Below, piece after piece: positions 38,300 to 47,807 of a stretch of 64,000 bases of DNA (positions are counted from its first letter, which is position 1; the number at the start of each line of letters is the position of its first letter). The notes beneath the pieces are model-generated. The model did no database searches. It was not told where the DNA came from and was given only the letters and a program-made list of their open reading frames with translations. Position numbers and translations under genes: made by a program. The stretch is from Nitrincola schmidtii. GTDB taxonomy: Bacteria > Pseudomonadota > Gammaproteobacteria > Pseudomonadales > Balneatricaceae. The stretch covers positions 124,001-188,000 of the forward strand of contig NZ_WBOL01000002.1 in assembly GCF_008973715.1 (NCBI RefSeq). Reading direction: 5' to 3'.

Positions 38300-39823
38300 T
38301 TAGTAGCCTCCTGGGTTATGTGTCAGTGTTGGCAAAAGTGCATCAACTGATAAAGCTGGATCAAACAAAACCGCAGCGGCTGCAGTGGTGATTGCAGTAA
38401 TAGGTCCTGCAAAAATGACCATCAAAGGTGAACAGCTGAGTAATAAAATAATAGCGATTAATTTAGCGCGAGGTACTGTTTCGCCTTCATCATGAATACT
38501 GGAGACGCGCCAAAATAGGGTTGTACCTGCCCGAGAAAGCGCAATGATGGCTGCTAAACCAGCTAATAAAATTGCACTCCAAGACCATCCCATCGCTGCG
38601 CCAGTATCTGCTGATTGAAGTAACAGGGCTTTACCGATGAAACCAGAAAGCGGTGGCATACCAACCATAGCAACGGCGGCTACAAAAAACAAACCTGCCA
38701 ATAAGTCACGCTGTTTCATCTGTCTAGCTTGTACGAAGCGATCTTCGGCTTTACCGCGTTGACGGCTAACCAAGTCAGCAATTAAAAACATGGCAGCAGA
38801 AACAAAGGTGGTATGTAGAAGATAATAGAAAGCAGCACCCGCAGCTTGCTCAGTAGCAATCGCTGCTCCGACCAGCAACGTACCCACCGAAATCAATATC
38901 ATATTGGCCGTTAGTAAGCGTAAATTCGAACTGGCCAAAGCACCCACTGCACCCGCAAAAAGCGTCAGGATAGCAATTGGCCATAACCAATATTGAGCAA
39001 TATTCGCAAGTTCGCCAGCATTTTCACCGAAAATAACCGTATGAACGCGGAAAATGCTGTAAATGCCCACTTTGGTCATGATAGCAAACATGGCTGCTAT
39101 CGGAGCGCTTGCAGAGGCATAAGTGCGTGGTAGCCAGAAGTGCAGTGGCAACATGGCTGATTTTAAGCCAAACACGACCAATAGCAGCAATCCGGCGACC
39201 TTAACCAATAATTGATCATCTTCACTGAGCAGGTGAAGTTTATTGGCCATATCCGCAATATTCAGTGTGCCTAACATGCCATAAAGAATACCTAAGGCAA
39301 TCAAGAAAATACTGGAGCCGACTAGGTTCAAAATAACATAGTGCAAACTGGCTTGAGTTTTATGCTTACCGCCACCGTGCACTAAAAGGGCATAGGAGGC
39401 GATGAGTAGAATCTCGAAACAGACGAAAAGATTGAATAGATCGCCTGTCAAAAAGGCACCATTGACCCCTGAAATCAGTAACAAAATCAGCGTGTGGTAG
39501 TACATGCCTGTTTCGTCATCACCTGAGCAGGCAAACAAAATGGCTGCAAACCCTAATATTGAAGTCAGCAACACCAGTAATGCAGCCAAGGGATCAGCAA
39601 CCAGTGCGATACCAAAAGGTGGTTGCCAATTGCCGAGCATGTAAAGCTGTGTACCTTGGCTATAACTGGTGTGCAGTAACGTAATCGACACCAAGATCAA
39701 TAACAGTGACGTAAAAATAGCAAAGATTCGCTGCCGGCTCAGGGAGTTTTGGATGGGCGGCAACAACAGCAATAGACCACCAAAGATTGGCAGTAAAAAG
39801 GGTAAAATAACCAAGTGTGACAT
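38300..39823 (-). CDS. mnhD: Na+/H+ antiporter Mrp subunit D
   Basis: A 507-residue proton-translocating membrane protein related to complex I subunits NuoM/NuoN. It has about fourteen hydrophobic segments. Signature segments are NLFVCFEILLIASYALL and LKSAMLPLHFWLPRTYASASAPIAAMF, which hold the conserved Glu and Lys of the antiporter family. It overlaps mnhC by one base at the start. Confidence 0.96.
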   Translation of the reverse strand: MSHLVILPFLLPIFGGLLLLLPPIQNSLSRQRIFAIFTSLLLILVSITLLHTSYSQGTQLYMLGNWQPPFGIALVADPLAALLVLLTSILGFAAILFACSGDDETGMYYHTLILLLISGVNGAFLTGDLFNLFVCFEILLIASYALLVHGGGKHKTQASLHYVILNLVGSSIFLIALGILYGMLGTLNIADMANKLHLLSEDDQLLVKVAGLLLLVVFGLKSAMLPLHFWLPRTYASASAPIAAMFAIMTKVGIYSIFRVHTVIFGENAGELANIAQYWLWPIAILTLFAGAVGALASSNLRLLTANMILISVGTLLVGAAIATEQAAGAAFYYLLHTTFVSAAMFLIADLVSRQRGKAEDRFVQARQMKQRDLLAGLFFVAAVAMVGMPPLSGFIGKALLLQSADTGAAMGWSWSAILLAGLAAIIALSRAGTTLFWRVSSIHDEGETVPRAKLIAIILLLSCSPLMVIFAGPITAITTAAAAVLFDPALSVDALLPTLTHNPGGY

Positions 39824-40179
39824 CAGTTGCGCTCCTTGTCAGACAAGGAAGAGTGATCCGGTATGCGGCCATCGACATGATCATTACCCAAGTCACCGCG
39901 ACCTCTCATAGCAAGAATCACCACAAAAGCGGTCATGGCAAAACCTATAACAATGGCGGTCAGTACTAAGGCTTGTGGAAGTGGATCGCCGTAAGCATCA
40001 GTTGAACCAATGATTGCCGCTGAGTTAATCGACAAGCGTCCACTGGAAAATAGAAACAGGTTAACGGCATAGCCCAGTAGGGTTAAACCCACCACCACAG
40101 GAAACGTGCGGCTTCGCAGAATCATAAACACACCGCAGGTGGTCAGTACACCAACACAAAGTGCAAAGAGCATTTCCAT
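39823..40179 (-). CDS. mnhC: Na+/H+ antiporter Mrp subunit C
   Basis: A 118-residue protein related to NuoK, with three transmembrane helices (about 4-24, 28-47 and 70-95). The segments VGLTLLGYAVNLFLFSSGRL and DPLPQALVLTAIVIGFAMTAF are typical of MnhC. One-base overlaps join it to mnhA and mnhD. Confidence 0.95.
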   Translation of the reverse strand: MEMLFALCVGVLTTCGVFMILRSRTFPVVVGLTLLGYAVNLFLFSSGRLSINSAAIIGSTDAYGDPLPQALVLTAIVIGFAMTAFVVILAMRGRGDLGNDHVDGRIPDHSSLSDKERN

Positions 40180-42974
40180 TAGCGTTTCTCCTCAACGGTA
40201 GGTCGGTGTGTGGTGGTTAACTTACCCAAGTTTGCCAGAATCAACAGTGTTGCAGCGACTACGGTGATATACACGCCTAAGTCGAAAGCAATGGCACTGG
40301 CCAGCTCAAATTCACCTATCCACGGTAAATGGAAGTAATCAAACCAGCTGGTTAAGAAAGGCTTATCGAACATCCAGCTTCCAACACCCGTTATCGCAGA
40401 AATCAGTACACCGATGGCAATCGCCCATTGATAGTTGATGCGCAAGCGTGGTTTGATCCAATCAACACCATGTGCAATGTATTGCAGGATAATGGCCACG
40501 GCAGTGATCAACCCGGCAATAAAGCCACCGCCCGGCATATTGTGACCCCTTAAAAAGATATATGCCGAGACCAATAGTGCCAATGGTAGCAGTGATTGAG
40601 ATACCGTTCTGAGAATCATTGGGTGTGAATCTTTCGTCCAGTTACGGCCTTTGAGATCACCCGAAGGCATGGAAACTTTCATGCGATTAATCAGCTTAAA
40701 GATACCCAAGGCGGCAATGCCTAAAACCAAGATTTCACCGAAGGTATCAAAACCACGGAAATCTACCAGAATCACGTTAACGGCATTCGTGCCGCCACCG
40801 CCAGGCTTACTGTTTGCAATGAAGAAATCAGAAATACTGACACCAGAACGCGTCATGATGGCATAGTTAAGCGTTGCGAATATGCCACCAATCAATGCGG
40901 CAATACCCAAATCACGTGCAACCCTTGCAGGACTGGATTCTTTGGGTGTTTGTTGTGGTAGGAAAAACAGTGCCAACATTAGCAAGATAACAGTTACCAC
41001 TTCGACTGAAAGCTGCGTCAACGCTAAGTCAGGTGCAGAAAAATAGGCAAAGGCCACTGATACAACCAATCCCACCACCGACAAGGTTAACAACGAAATA
41101 TAGCGCTGACGATGCCAAATGACGGTTGCGATAGCCGCAAACATCAGAATCACCGCGAGGACAAGCGCAACACCGTTCAGTGGAAGTTGCTCACGATCAC
41201 CGGTAGTGGTGACCAATTGAAGCAGTGGTTTGGCAGCAAACAGAGCAACCATCACAAACAGTAGAAATAAATAGCGTTGCAATGAACCGTTCTCAAAAAA
41301 CTGCTGAATGCGAACGGAGCCTCTAACGATGCATTGAATCACACTCTCAAAAACCAGTTTGGCATCGGTTTCAGGGAACTGACTCTGAAATTTAAACAGT
41401 TTACGACGGTTATGATAGATCACCACACCCAAGAACATCGCCACAATACTCATCACCAAGGCAAGGTTAAAGCCGTGCCAGATAGACAAGGAGTAGTAGG
41501 GCACTTCACCACCCAACACTGCCAGAGAGGCACTGTGCAGTAAGCCACCCACGATAAAGGCAGGGAAAAGACCCACTAAAAGACACAGACCCACCAAAAT
41601 TTCGATAGGCACTTTCATGTAACGCGGTGGTTCATGAGGTGTTTTAGGTAGGTCAACGGGTTCTCCGTTAAAGAACACGTCATGAATAAACCTGAGTGAA
41701 TAAGCAACAGAGAAAACGGCTGCAAGTGTTGCTAGAACAGGAATCATCCATGAGAGTGATCCTAGGGTGTGTTGTAGCAAGGTTTCAGCAAAGAACATCT
41801 CTTTGGATAAGAATCCGTTCAATAACGGTACACCCGCCATCGAAGCAGCCGCGACCATCGCTAAGGTCGCGGTATGGGGCATAAATTTCCATAAGCCGTT
41901 CAGTCGCCGCATGTCGCGAGTGCCGGTTTCATGATCGATGATACCGGCTGCCATAAATAGAGATGCTTTAAAGGTGGCGTGGTTAATGATATGGAAAATA
42001 GCTGCAATAGCCGCTAACTCAGTTCCCATGCCCAGCAGCAGGGTGATCAGGCCCAGATGGCTGATGGTTGAATAAGCTAGCAAGCCTTTAAGGTCATGTT
42101 TAAAGAGAGCGGTATAGGCTCCTAACAGCAGGGTCGCAAGCCCTGTTAGTGTGACAATGATTACCCAGAGTTCCGTTCCAGCCAGAGCAGGATAGAAACG
42201 CGCCATTAAGAAAATACCGGCCTTAACCATTGTTGCTGAATGCAAGTAAGCACTGACAGGGGTTGGTGCTGCCATGGCATGTGGTAGCCAGAAATGGAAC
42301 GGAAACTGTGCAGACTTAGTAAACGCACCCAGAAGAACAAGCACCAACGCAACAGGGTAAAGGCTGTGACCGCGAATCAGGTCGCCACTTTGTAAAACGA
42401 TGCTTAAGTCATAACTACCGACGATTTTGCCGATTAAAATCAAACCGGCCAATAAAGCCAAGCCACCAGCACCCGTAACCGCAAGGGCCATTCGAGCACC
42501 TTTTCGACCATCGGTGTTATTGTGCCAGAAGCTGATGAGCAGGAATGAACTGATACTGGTCATCTCCCAGAACATCCACAACTGGATAAGATTGTTCGAA
42601 AGAACAATCCCCAGCATGGCTGTCATAAAGAGCATCAAATAGGCATAAAACTTACCCATCGAGTCTTTGGAGGATAAGTAGTAACGAGCATACAAAATAA
42701 TCAGTAGACCGATGCCTAAGATCAGTAGGGCAAACAAAAACGCCAGGCCATCTAAGCGGAACGACAGCTGCATACCCAGAGCAGGAACCCACTCTACCGT
42801 CGCGATTAAGGTTTCGCCTCTAAATACAGCTGGCGCTTTAAAAAGCATCAATAAGAGGGCGAGTGCGGGAGCAAAAGCTGTCGCAAATGCACAGTTGGTG
42901 CGTCCAAATTTGGCGGAAAACAATGGAGCAAGCACCCCTAATGCGGGCAACAGTGGAATCCAAAAGAGACTCAT
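40179..42974 (-). CDS. mnhA: Na+/H+ antiporter Mrp subunit A, fused with subunit B
   Basis: The largest Mrp subunit, 931 residues and related to NuoL. The N-terminal two thirds form the NuoL-like channel ([42 protein letters not shown]). The C-terminal part continues with a NuoJ-like region and, from about residue 785, a MnhB-like domain ([26 protein letters not shown]). This fusion defines the six-gene, group 2 Mrp operon common in Gram-negative marine bacteria. First gene of the minus-strand operon A(B)-C-D-E-F-G. The complex exports Na+ (or K+) in exchange for protons, useful at high salt and alkaline pH. Confidence 0.96.
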   Translation of the reverse strand: MSLFWIPLLPALGVLAPLFSAKFGRTNCAFATAFAPALALLLMLFKAPAVFRGETLIATVEWVPALGMQLSFRLDGLAFLFALLILGIGLLIILYARYYLSSKDSMGKFYAYLMLFMTAMLGIVLSNNLIQLWMFWEMTSISSFLLISFWHNNTDGRKGARMALAVTGAGGLALLAGLILIGKIVGSYDLSIVLQSGDLIRGHSLYPVALVLVLLGAFTKSAQFPFHFWLPHAMAAPTPVSAYLHSATMVKAGIFLMARFYPALAGTELWVIIVTLTGLATLLLGAYTALFKHDLKGLLAYSTISHLGLITLLLGMGTELAAIAAIFHIINHATFKASLFMAAGIIDHETGTRDMRRLNGLWKFMPHTATLAMVAAASMAGVPLLNGFLSKEMFFAETLLQHTLGSLSWMIPVLATLAAVFSVAYSLRFIHDVFFNGEPVDLPKTPHEPPRYMKVPIEILVGLCLLVGLFPAFIVGGLLHSASLAVLGGEVPYYSLSIWHGFNLALVMSIVAMFLGVVIYHNRRKLFKFQSQFPETDAKLVFESVIQCIVRGSVRIQQFFENGSLQRYLFLLFVMVALFAAKPLLQLVTTTGDREQLPLNGVALVLAVILMFAAIATVIWHRQRYISLLTLSVVGLVVSVAFAYFSAPDLALTQLSVEVVTVILLMLALFFLPQQTPKESSPARVARDLGIAALIGGIFATLNYAIMTRSGVSISDFFIANSKPGGGGTNAVNVILVDFRGFDTFGEILVLGIAALGIFKLINRMKVSMPSGDLKGRNWTKDSHPMILRTVSQSLLPLALLVSAYIFLRGHNMPGGGFIAGLITAVAIILQYIAHGVDWIKPRLRINYQWAIAIGVLISAITGVGSWMFDKPFLTSWFDYFHLPWIGEFELASAIAFDLGVYITVVAATLLILANLGKLTTTHRPTVEEKR

Positions 42975-43197
42975 GTAGTACTGACTCCTAAAAAGCGGTC
43001 TAAGAAACGAAAATCGATCTATTCTAATATAATTACTAAAGGTAATAAAAGATTTGTGGTTTTCCTTGCTGTGAAAAATCTCATGCTTTGTTCGAATTAA
43101 CTAACATTGATGGTTTTTTACATGAGCTTATCTATGATATAAGACTTTAGTCGCCACGTCTTTGTTTGTTGTCTGTTTTATTGCTTGAGGATAGTAC
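42975..43197. other. Divergent regulatory gap between mnhA and the chemoreceptor
   Basis: This 223-base AT-rich gap must hold the promoters of both the Mrp operon (minus) and the chemoreceptor (plus). TTTACA at 43117-43122 and TATAAG at 43138-43143 are candidate chemoreceptor elements with short 15-base spacing. I could not recognise a sigma28 promoter or any RNA gene here. Confidence 0.35.
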
Positions 43198-45537
43198 ATG
43201 AGTCTACAAAAAAAGCTGCTTTTAATTATCATGGCGTTAGCCTTGTTAGCTGCGGTCACAGCCAGTGTTCTGATCAGTACGGCAGCTTTAAAAGCAGGTG
43301 AGTCGCTTCTCAGCGAGCAAGCGCACCTCCGTGTCGAGATGATCAGTAATGCTCAAAATCAGCGTTTAAGAAGTTACCTTTCGGTAATAGAGCAGCAAGT
43401 CGTTAATCACGCTCAGAGTGTTCAAGCTCGAAGAGCGGTGGCGGGTTTAGGTTCGGCGTTTAGAGGATATCGATTAAATGCAGTGGTGCGCAGTCTAGAA
43501 GAAACAGATGAAATAGAAGCGCTACTAAACGAATACCTAAGAGCCGGTTTTGGTGAAGCATATACGCGCCTGAATCCAAGCCAGTCTTTTGATGCTACCC
43601 GTTACGTAAGTTCTCTCGATAAGCCCTCTTTGGTGCTGCAATATTACTACCTAGTTGACTCTAGTGGTAATTGGAGTGAGAAAGCTCTGGTAGAAGAAGC
43701 GGAAGATAGATCACGCTATAGTATTGCTCACCGAGAGTTTAATCCTGCTATGCGAGAGTTTGCACAAGCTTATGGCTTTGCAGACTTGTATTACCTAGAT
43801 CCGCAAGGAAATGTGGTGTACTCGCTTCAAAAGTTACCTGATTTCGGCATTTCGGTTGAACACCCCTTGCTAGTCAATTCAGGTATTCATCAAGTATTTC
43901 AGCAAGCAATCAAATTATCGATGGATGCCCCTGCCGCTTTTGCTGACTTTGCTACCTATCCAGCAGCGATGAACCTGCCGAGTGCTTTTATGGCTATGCC
44001 AATCTTTGAAGCAGGTGAAACAGAGCCTTCTGGAGTGTTCGCAATACGCCTAGATACTGATCAAGTTCAAAACACCTTATCAAATCAACAAGATCGTCAA
44101 GCGTTAGGATTAGGTGATACCGGAGATACGTATTTACTGAATCGAGCTGGTGTGCTGTTGTCGAGTAAGCGTGAATTTGACCAAAATAGTAGTGAATTCA
44201 TCAGTCGATTAGCAAGTTTGACCTCAGATCAAGTCAGTTTGGTACAACAGCGAAATACATTATCGGGCATTGTTAGTCTCAGTAGTTCTGCCATTCAACA
44301 GGCTCAGTCAGGCATCAGCGGTGTCGATCTTTACAGAAATACCATAGATCAGTTAGTGATAGGTGCTTTTCAATCCTTTGATGTGGGGGGTGAACGCTGG
44401 GTTTTAATGACCGAAATTGCTGCTGATGAAGCCCTAGCCGCAGTGCCAGAGTTGCGCAAAGAAGTGGTCAGTTATGCGATAGGTATTACCCTTGTCGTGC
44501 TGGTTCTGGCTTTTATAGCGGCATTACTGATTGCGCGTTCGTTAGGTAAACCGGTTGCTGAATTAAAAGGCAGTATTCAACGAATCCAGCAAAATCGTGA
44601 TTTAACCCAACAATGCCCTTTACAGGGTAATGATGAATTTGGGCAAATATCCACTGCTCTCAATAGGTTGCTTCAGGATATTGCACTATCAGTGACACAA
44701 GTGGGTAAAGCGGCTGTCGTTGTGCATTCATCTTCCTCTGATTTGTTAAAGGGATCGGAAGCTTCTCAGCAACTGTTGAATCAGCAAACACAGCGTAACC
44801 AGTCAGCAGAGTCTCTTTTATCTAGCTTGGTAAGCAGTGCCAGTGAAGTGAGTGATCAGGCAAGTACGACGCACCGCCTGACTCAAACCGCAAATCAAGA
44901 GATCGATGACAGTAGTCAGATTATTCACCGAGTCATTGGTGAAGTGCAAAGCATGGCGGATGGTGTCAGTGGTGCTGCTTCTACCATCACTCAATTAGCT
45001 CAAGAATTTGATCAAATACGGCATGTGCTTGAGGTAATCTCGCAACTGGCTGCGCAAACCAACTTGTTGGCATTAAATGCTGCGATAGAAGCCGCAAGAG
45101 CTGGCGAGCATGGTCGTGGATTTGCAGTGGTGGCTGATGAAGTGCGTGGTTTAGCTCAGCGTTCGCATGATGCCACTGAGCAGATTCAGACTATTATTGA
45201 TTCATTACTAGCCAGAACGCAGATGGTGGAAAGTTCGATGAATACTGAGCAACAGCGATCTGTTGCGTTAGCCAGTACCGCCGCAACCGCTGAAGCAGCG
45301 TTGGCAACCATCGGTAAGTCCTTGCAAGCCATCGTTCGAGCGAATCAAGATATTTTAACCATTTCAACCGAACAAAAAGGAATGACGGATCAGCTTGCCA
45401 GTGTTCTTCACGAAGGTTTTGAAAGTGCACGGACAACACAGCAACAAGCGAATGAAAATGCTCGCTCCAGCGAAAGATTAGGCCAAGTTGCACAAGAATT
45501 AAAAGAAACCGCGACACAATGGAGGGTGGGTAATTGA
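43198..45537 (+). CDS. Methyl-accepting chemotaxis protein, large periplasmic sensor
   Basis: A 779-residue transmembrane chemoreceptor. One membrane helix lies at about 8-29 and a second at about 423-447, enclosing a periplasmic sensor of nearly 390 residues, which suggests a double Cache-like or helical bimodular domain. A HAMP domain (about 448-505, ending in [14 protein letters not shown]) leads to the long signalling coiled coil. The hairpin tip that binds CheA/CheW is [21 protein letters not shown] near 615-636. There is no C-terminal CheR-docking pentapeptide. The stop overlaps the next gene's TTG start, so receptor and dehydrogenase are translationally coupled. The ligand is unknown. 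Confidence 0.93.
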   Translation: MSLQKKLLLIIMALALLAAVTASVLISTAALKAGESLLSEQAHLRVEMISNAQNQRLRSYLSVIEQQVVNHAQSVQARRAVAGLGSAFRGYRLNAVVRSLEETDEIEALLNEYLRAGFGEAYTRLNPSQSFDATRYVSSLDKPSLVLQYYYLVDSSGNWSEKALVEEAEDRSRYSIAHREFNPAMREFAQAYGFADLYYLDPQGNVVYSLQKLPDFGISVEHPLLVNSGIHQVFQQAIKLSMDAPAAFADFATYPAAMNLPSAFMAMPIFEAGETEPSGVFAIRLDTDQVQNTLSNQQDRQALGLGDTGDTYLLNRAGVLLSSKREFDQNSSEFISRLASLTSDQVSLVQQRNTLSGIVSLSSSAIQQAQSGISGVDLYRNTIDQLVIGAFQSFDVGGERWVLMTEIAADEALAAVPELRKEVVSYAIGITLVVLVLAFIAALLIARSLGKPVAELKGSIQRIQQNRDLTQQCPLQGNDEFGQISTALNRLLQDIALSVTQVGKAAVVVHSSSSDLLKGSEASQQLLNQQTQRNQSAESLLSSLVSSASEVSDQASTTHRLTQTANQEIDDSSQIIHRVIGEVQSMADGVSGAASTITQLAQEFDQIRHVLEVISQLAAQTNLLALNAAIEAARAGEHGRGFAVVADEVRGLAQRSHDATEQIQTIIDSLLARTQMVESSMNTEQQRSVALASTAATAEAALATIGKSLQAIVRANQDILTISTEQKGMTDQLASVLHEGFESARTTQQQANENARSSERLGQVAQELKETATQWRVGN

Positions 45538-46505
45538 ATATCGCGATATTAGATGATTACCAAGACCAGGTAAGGCACCTGGAATGCTTTAGGTTATTGA
45601 AAGAACATGATGTCCGAGTGTTGAATGAAACCTATGTTAATCCGCAAGAGTTAGCCAAGCACCTTGATGGTGTTGAAGTCTTGGTGCTCATTCGGGAAAG
45701 AACGCAGATCACTGAAGATCTTTTAAAGTGTCTTCCAAACTTAACCTTGATTAGCCAAACTGGGAAAATCAGTAATCACATCGATCCTGCGTTGTGTCAG
45801 CGATATGGGGTTGCCATTGCGGAAGGTGTTGGTTCACCCATTGCCCCTGCAGAATTGTGTTGGGCATTAATGATGAATGCCTACCGCCATATCACTCCCT
45901 ACGTGATGCAACTGAAAGCCGGTTTTTGGCAGCAATCAGGTACCTTAGGTCTAGGTCGAACCCTAAACGGACAAACCTTAGGTATTTGGGGTTATGGCAA
46001 GATAGGACAGCGTATTGCTCAGTTTGGTAAGGCGTTTGGCATGCAAGTGCTAATCTGGGGAAGAGATGCCTCCCGCGAAAAAGCCGTAGCTGATGGTTTT
46101 CAAGCAGCTCAGTCAAAGGCAGAATTTTTTGCCTCAGCCGATATCATCAGTCTTCATCTTCGCTTAAATGATGCGACGCGTTACTGCGTGACTGCCAATG
46201 ATCTGAGCCTAATGAAATCCGATGCTCTTATCGTCAATACCAGCCGTGCTGAATTGATGGAACCCGGAGCCTTATTCAAAGCGCTGACAGATGTTCCCAC
46301 CCGAACAGCTGCATTAGATGTGTATGAGACAGAGCCTGCGTCATTGGAAACGGAACCATTAATCGGTTTGCCAAACGTGTTGGCATCACCACACTTGGGC
46401 TATGTTGAACAACATAGCTATGAGCTTTATTTCCGTGTCGCCTTTGAGAATGTTGTCGCTTTCGCCAAAGGCGAGCCACAGAATCTTATTGACAATATCA
46501 GCTAG
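45534..46505 (+). CDS. D-isomer specific 2-hydroxyacid dehydrogenase family protein
   Basis: A 323-residue NAD(P)-dependent oxidoreductase that interconverts 2-hydroxy and 2-keto acids. The nucleotide motif is G153-Y-G155-K-I-G158. The catalytic triad is Arg238 (NTSRAEL), Glu267 (DVYETEP) and His287 (SPHLGY). The substrate loop near [13 protein letters not shown] resembles the SerA/hydroxypyruvate branch rather than lactate dehydrogenase. It starts at TTG 45534, inside the chemoreceptor stop region, with a strong GGAGG at 45521-45525. The substrate is not determined; coupling to a receptor suggests an organic acid. Confidence 0.9.
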   Translation: MNIAILDDYQDQVRHLECFRLLKEHDVRVLNETYVNPQELAKHLDGVEVLVLIRERTQITEDLLKCLPNLTLISQTGKISNHIDPALCQRYGVAIAEGVGSPIAPAELCWALMMNAYRHITPYVMQLKAGFWQQSGTLGLGRTLNGQTLGIWGYGKIGQRIAQFGKAFGMQVLIWGRDASREKAVADGFQAAQSKAEFFASADIISLHLRLNDATRYCVTANDLSLMKSDALIVNTSRAELMEPGALFKALTDVPTRTAALDVYETEPASLETEPLIGLPNVLASPHLGYVEQHSYELYFRVAFENVVAFAKGEPQNLIDNIS

Positions 46506-46540
46506 AAACAGCGGTCATTAACAGCCGTCAGTCACCCTGC

Positions 46541-46753
46541 TTAATAGCAAGAATTAGGTGTTGAATCCGGATTGATATCGCCAGCGACTTCATCCGGATC
46601 AACACCCTGAGCTAACAGGGCTTCACGAACAAAGTTCACCTGCTCACGGATTCTGTCAGCATCATCACCGTATTCATACTTAGTGATATCCACAGGATGA
46701 GGCATAAAGGTGAACGCGATTTTCAAAGCCGTCAGAGTATCTTCATCAGCCAT
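46541..46753 (-). CDS. Small acidic protein of unknown function
   Basis: A 70-residue acidic, probably soluble protein beginning MADEDTLTALKIAF and ending in PDSTPNSCY. It has no signal peptide, no transmembrane segment, and one terminal-region Cys. AGGA lies upstream of the ATG at the right distance, and the reading frame shows normal coding character. It follows the DHOD-like gene by 58 bases on the minus strand and ends 35 bases from the dehydrogenase stop, in a convergent layout. I do not recognise a family. Confidence 0.7.
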   Translation of the reverse strand: MADEDTLTALKIAFTFMPHPVDITKYEYGDDADRIREQVNFVREALLAQGVDPDEVAGDINPDSTPNSCY

Positions 46754-46811
46754 TGTGTACTTCCTCGTTAGTCATTCAGCATAGCATTAACACTTATCCT
46801 AGCATGACAAA

Positions 46812-47804
46812 TTAATAGCGTCCTGTTTTCAGTAATTGAACATAACTTGCCCGTTCGTAAAGAGTTGGATCATTGCTATGAAGATGAGAAAGCACACCTC
46901 TGGCTTGCTCTAATGACTCATAAGGACTTTCCTCTAACCAGTCACTGATTCCTTTCAATATCGAATTAAGAGCGTTTGGGCCTTGCTGAAGCAGTACGCT
47001 ACAAAGATGGGTTACATCAGCCCCAGCCAGCAGCATTTTGACGGCATCATCTGCGGTATGGATACCCCCTGTTGCCGCCAGCGTCAGGCGTGTTTTACCA
47101 AATAAAATACCTAACCAGCGCATACTCAGAAGTGCATCTTCAGATCGAGAGAGATGAATACTGGATTGAACTCGAAGCGTGTCAGGATCTATATCAGGTT
47201 GATAGAAGCGGTTAAACAGAGACACCCCGTTCACGCCAGTATCTTCAAGCTGTTTCACAAAATGCCCTAGTGCGCTAAAAAACGGTGATAGCTTAACCAT
47301 GATAGGGCAGGTGACGGATTCACGTAATGCCGAAATTAACTCAATGTAGCCTTTTTCCATATCGCTGGCACTATGCAATGGATCTGCTGCAACATTGTAA
47401 ATATTCAATTCCAAGGCATCCGCACCTGCTTCCGTGAGTTGTTTGGCGATGTTGATCCAACCATCTTGTGACGTGCCATTAAGACTGGCAATCACCGGAA
47501 TCGCCAAACGCTGTTTAAGGTTATGTATTTGCTCTAGATATTGTTCTAACGCATGAGAAGGTTCAGCGTGAAGCGGCAGAAAGTGTGTCGCTTCGCTGTG
47601 ACCTATTTCTCTCGATTCCAGTAGCTGTATCTGTCTAGCCTGATGGCTATCCAGTTCCTCTTCAAATAGCGAGTACATCACTAGGGCACTGGCACCAGCA
47701 TCTTCAAGTTGGCAGCAAAGGCTGATGTCACGACTCAAGGGTGATGCCGAGGGAACCAGTGGGTTGGCTAAGGTCATGCCCAGGTAGTGTGTTTGTAGGT
47801 CCAT
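46812..47804 (-). CDS. Dihydroorotate dehydrogenase-like FMN protein paired with nifJ
   Basis: A 330-residue FMN-dependent TIM-barrel protein resembling class 1 dihydroorotate dehydrogenases and dihydropyrimidine dehydrogenase. Conserved segments include LANPLVPSASPLSRD, IASLNGTSQDGWINIAKQLTEAGADALELNIYN, CPIMVKLSPF and LAATGGIHTADDAVKMLLAGAD. It begins three bases after nifJ ends and is surely cotranscribed with it. Such nifJ-adjacent proteins are often labelled DHOD-like; a pyrimidine role is not established and use of reduced ferredoxin is a possible inference. Confidence 0.88.
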   Translation of the reverse strand: MDLQTHYLGMTLANPLVPSASPLSRDISLCCQLEDAGASALVMYSLFEEELDSHQARQIQLLESREIGHSEATHFLPLHAEPSHALEQYLEQIHNLKQRLAIPVIASLNGTSQDGWINIAKQLTEAGADALELNIYNVAADPLHSASDMEKGYIELISALRESVTCPIMVKLSPFFSALGHFVKQLEDTGVNGVSLFNRFYQPDIDPDTLRVQSSIHLSRSEDALLSMRWLGILFGKTRLTLAATGGIHTADDAVKMLLAGADVTHLCSVLLQQGPNALNSILKGISDWLEESPYESLEQARGVLSHLHSNDPTLYERASYVQLLKTGRY

Positions 47805-47807
47805 GAC

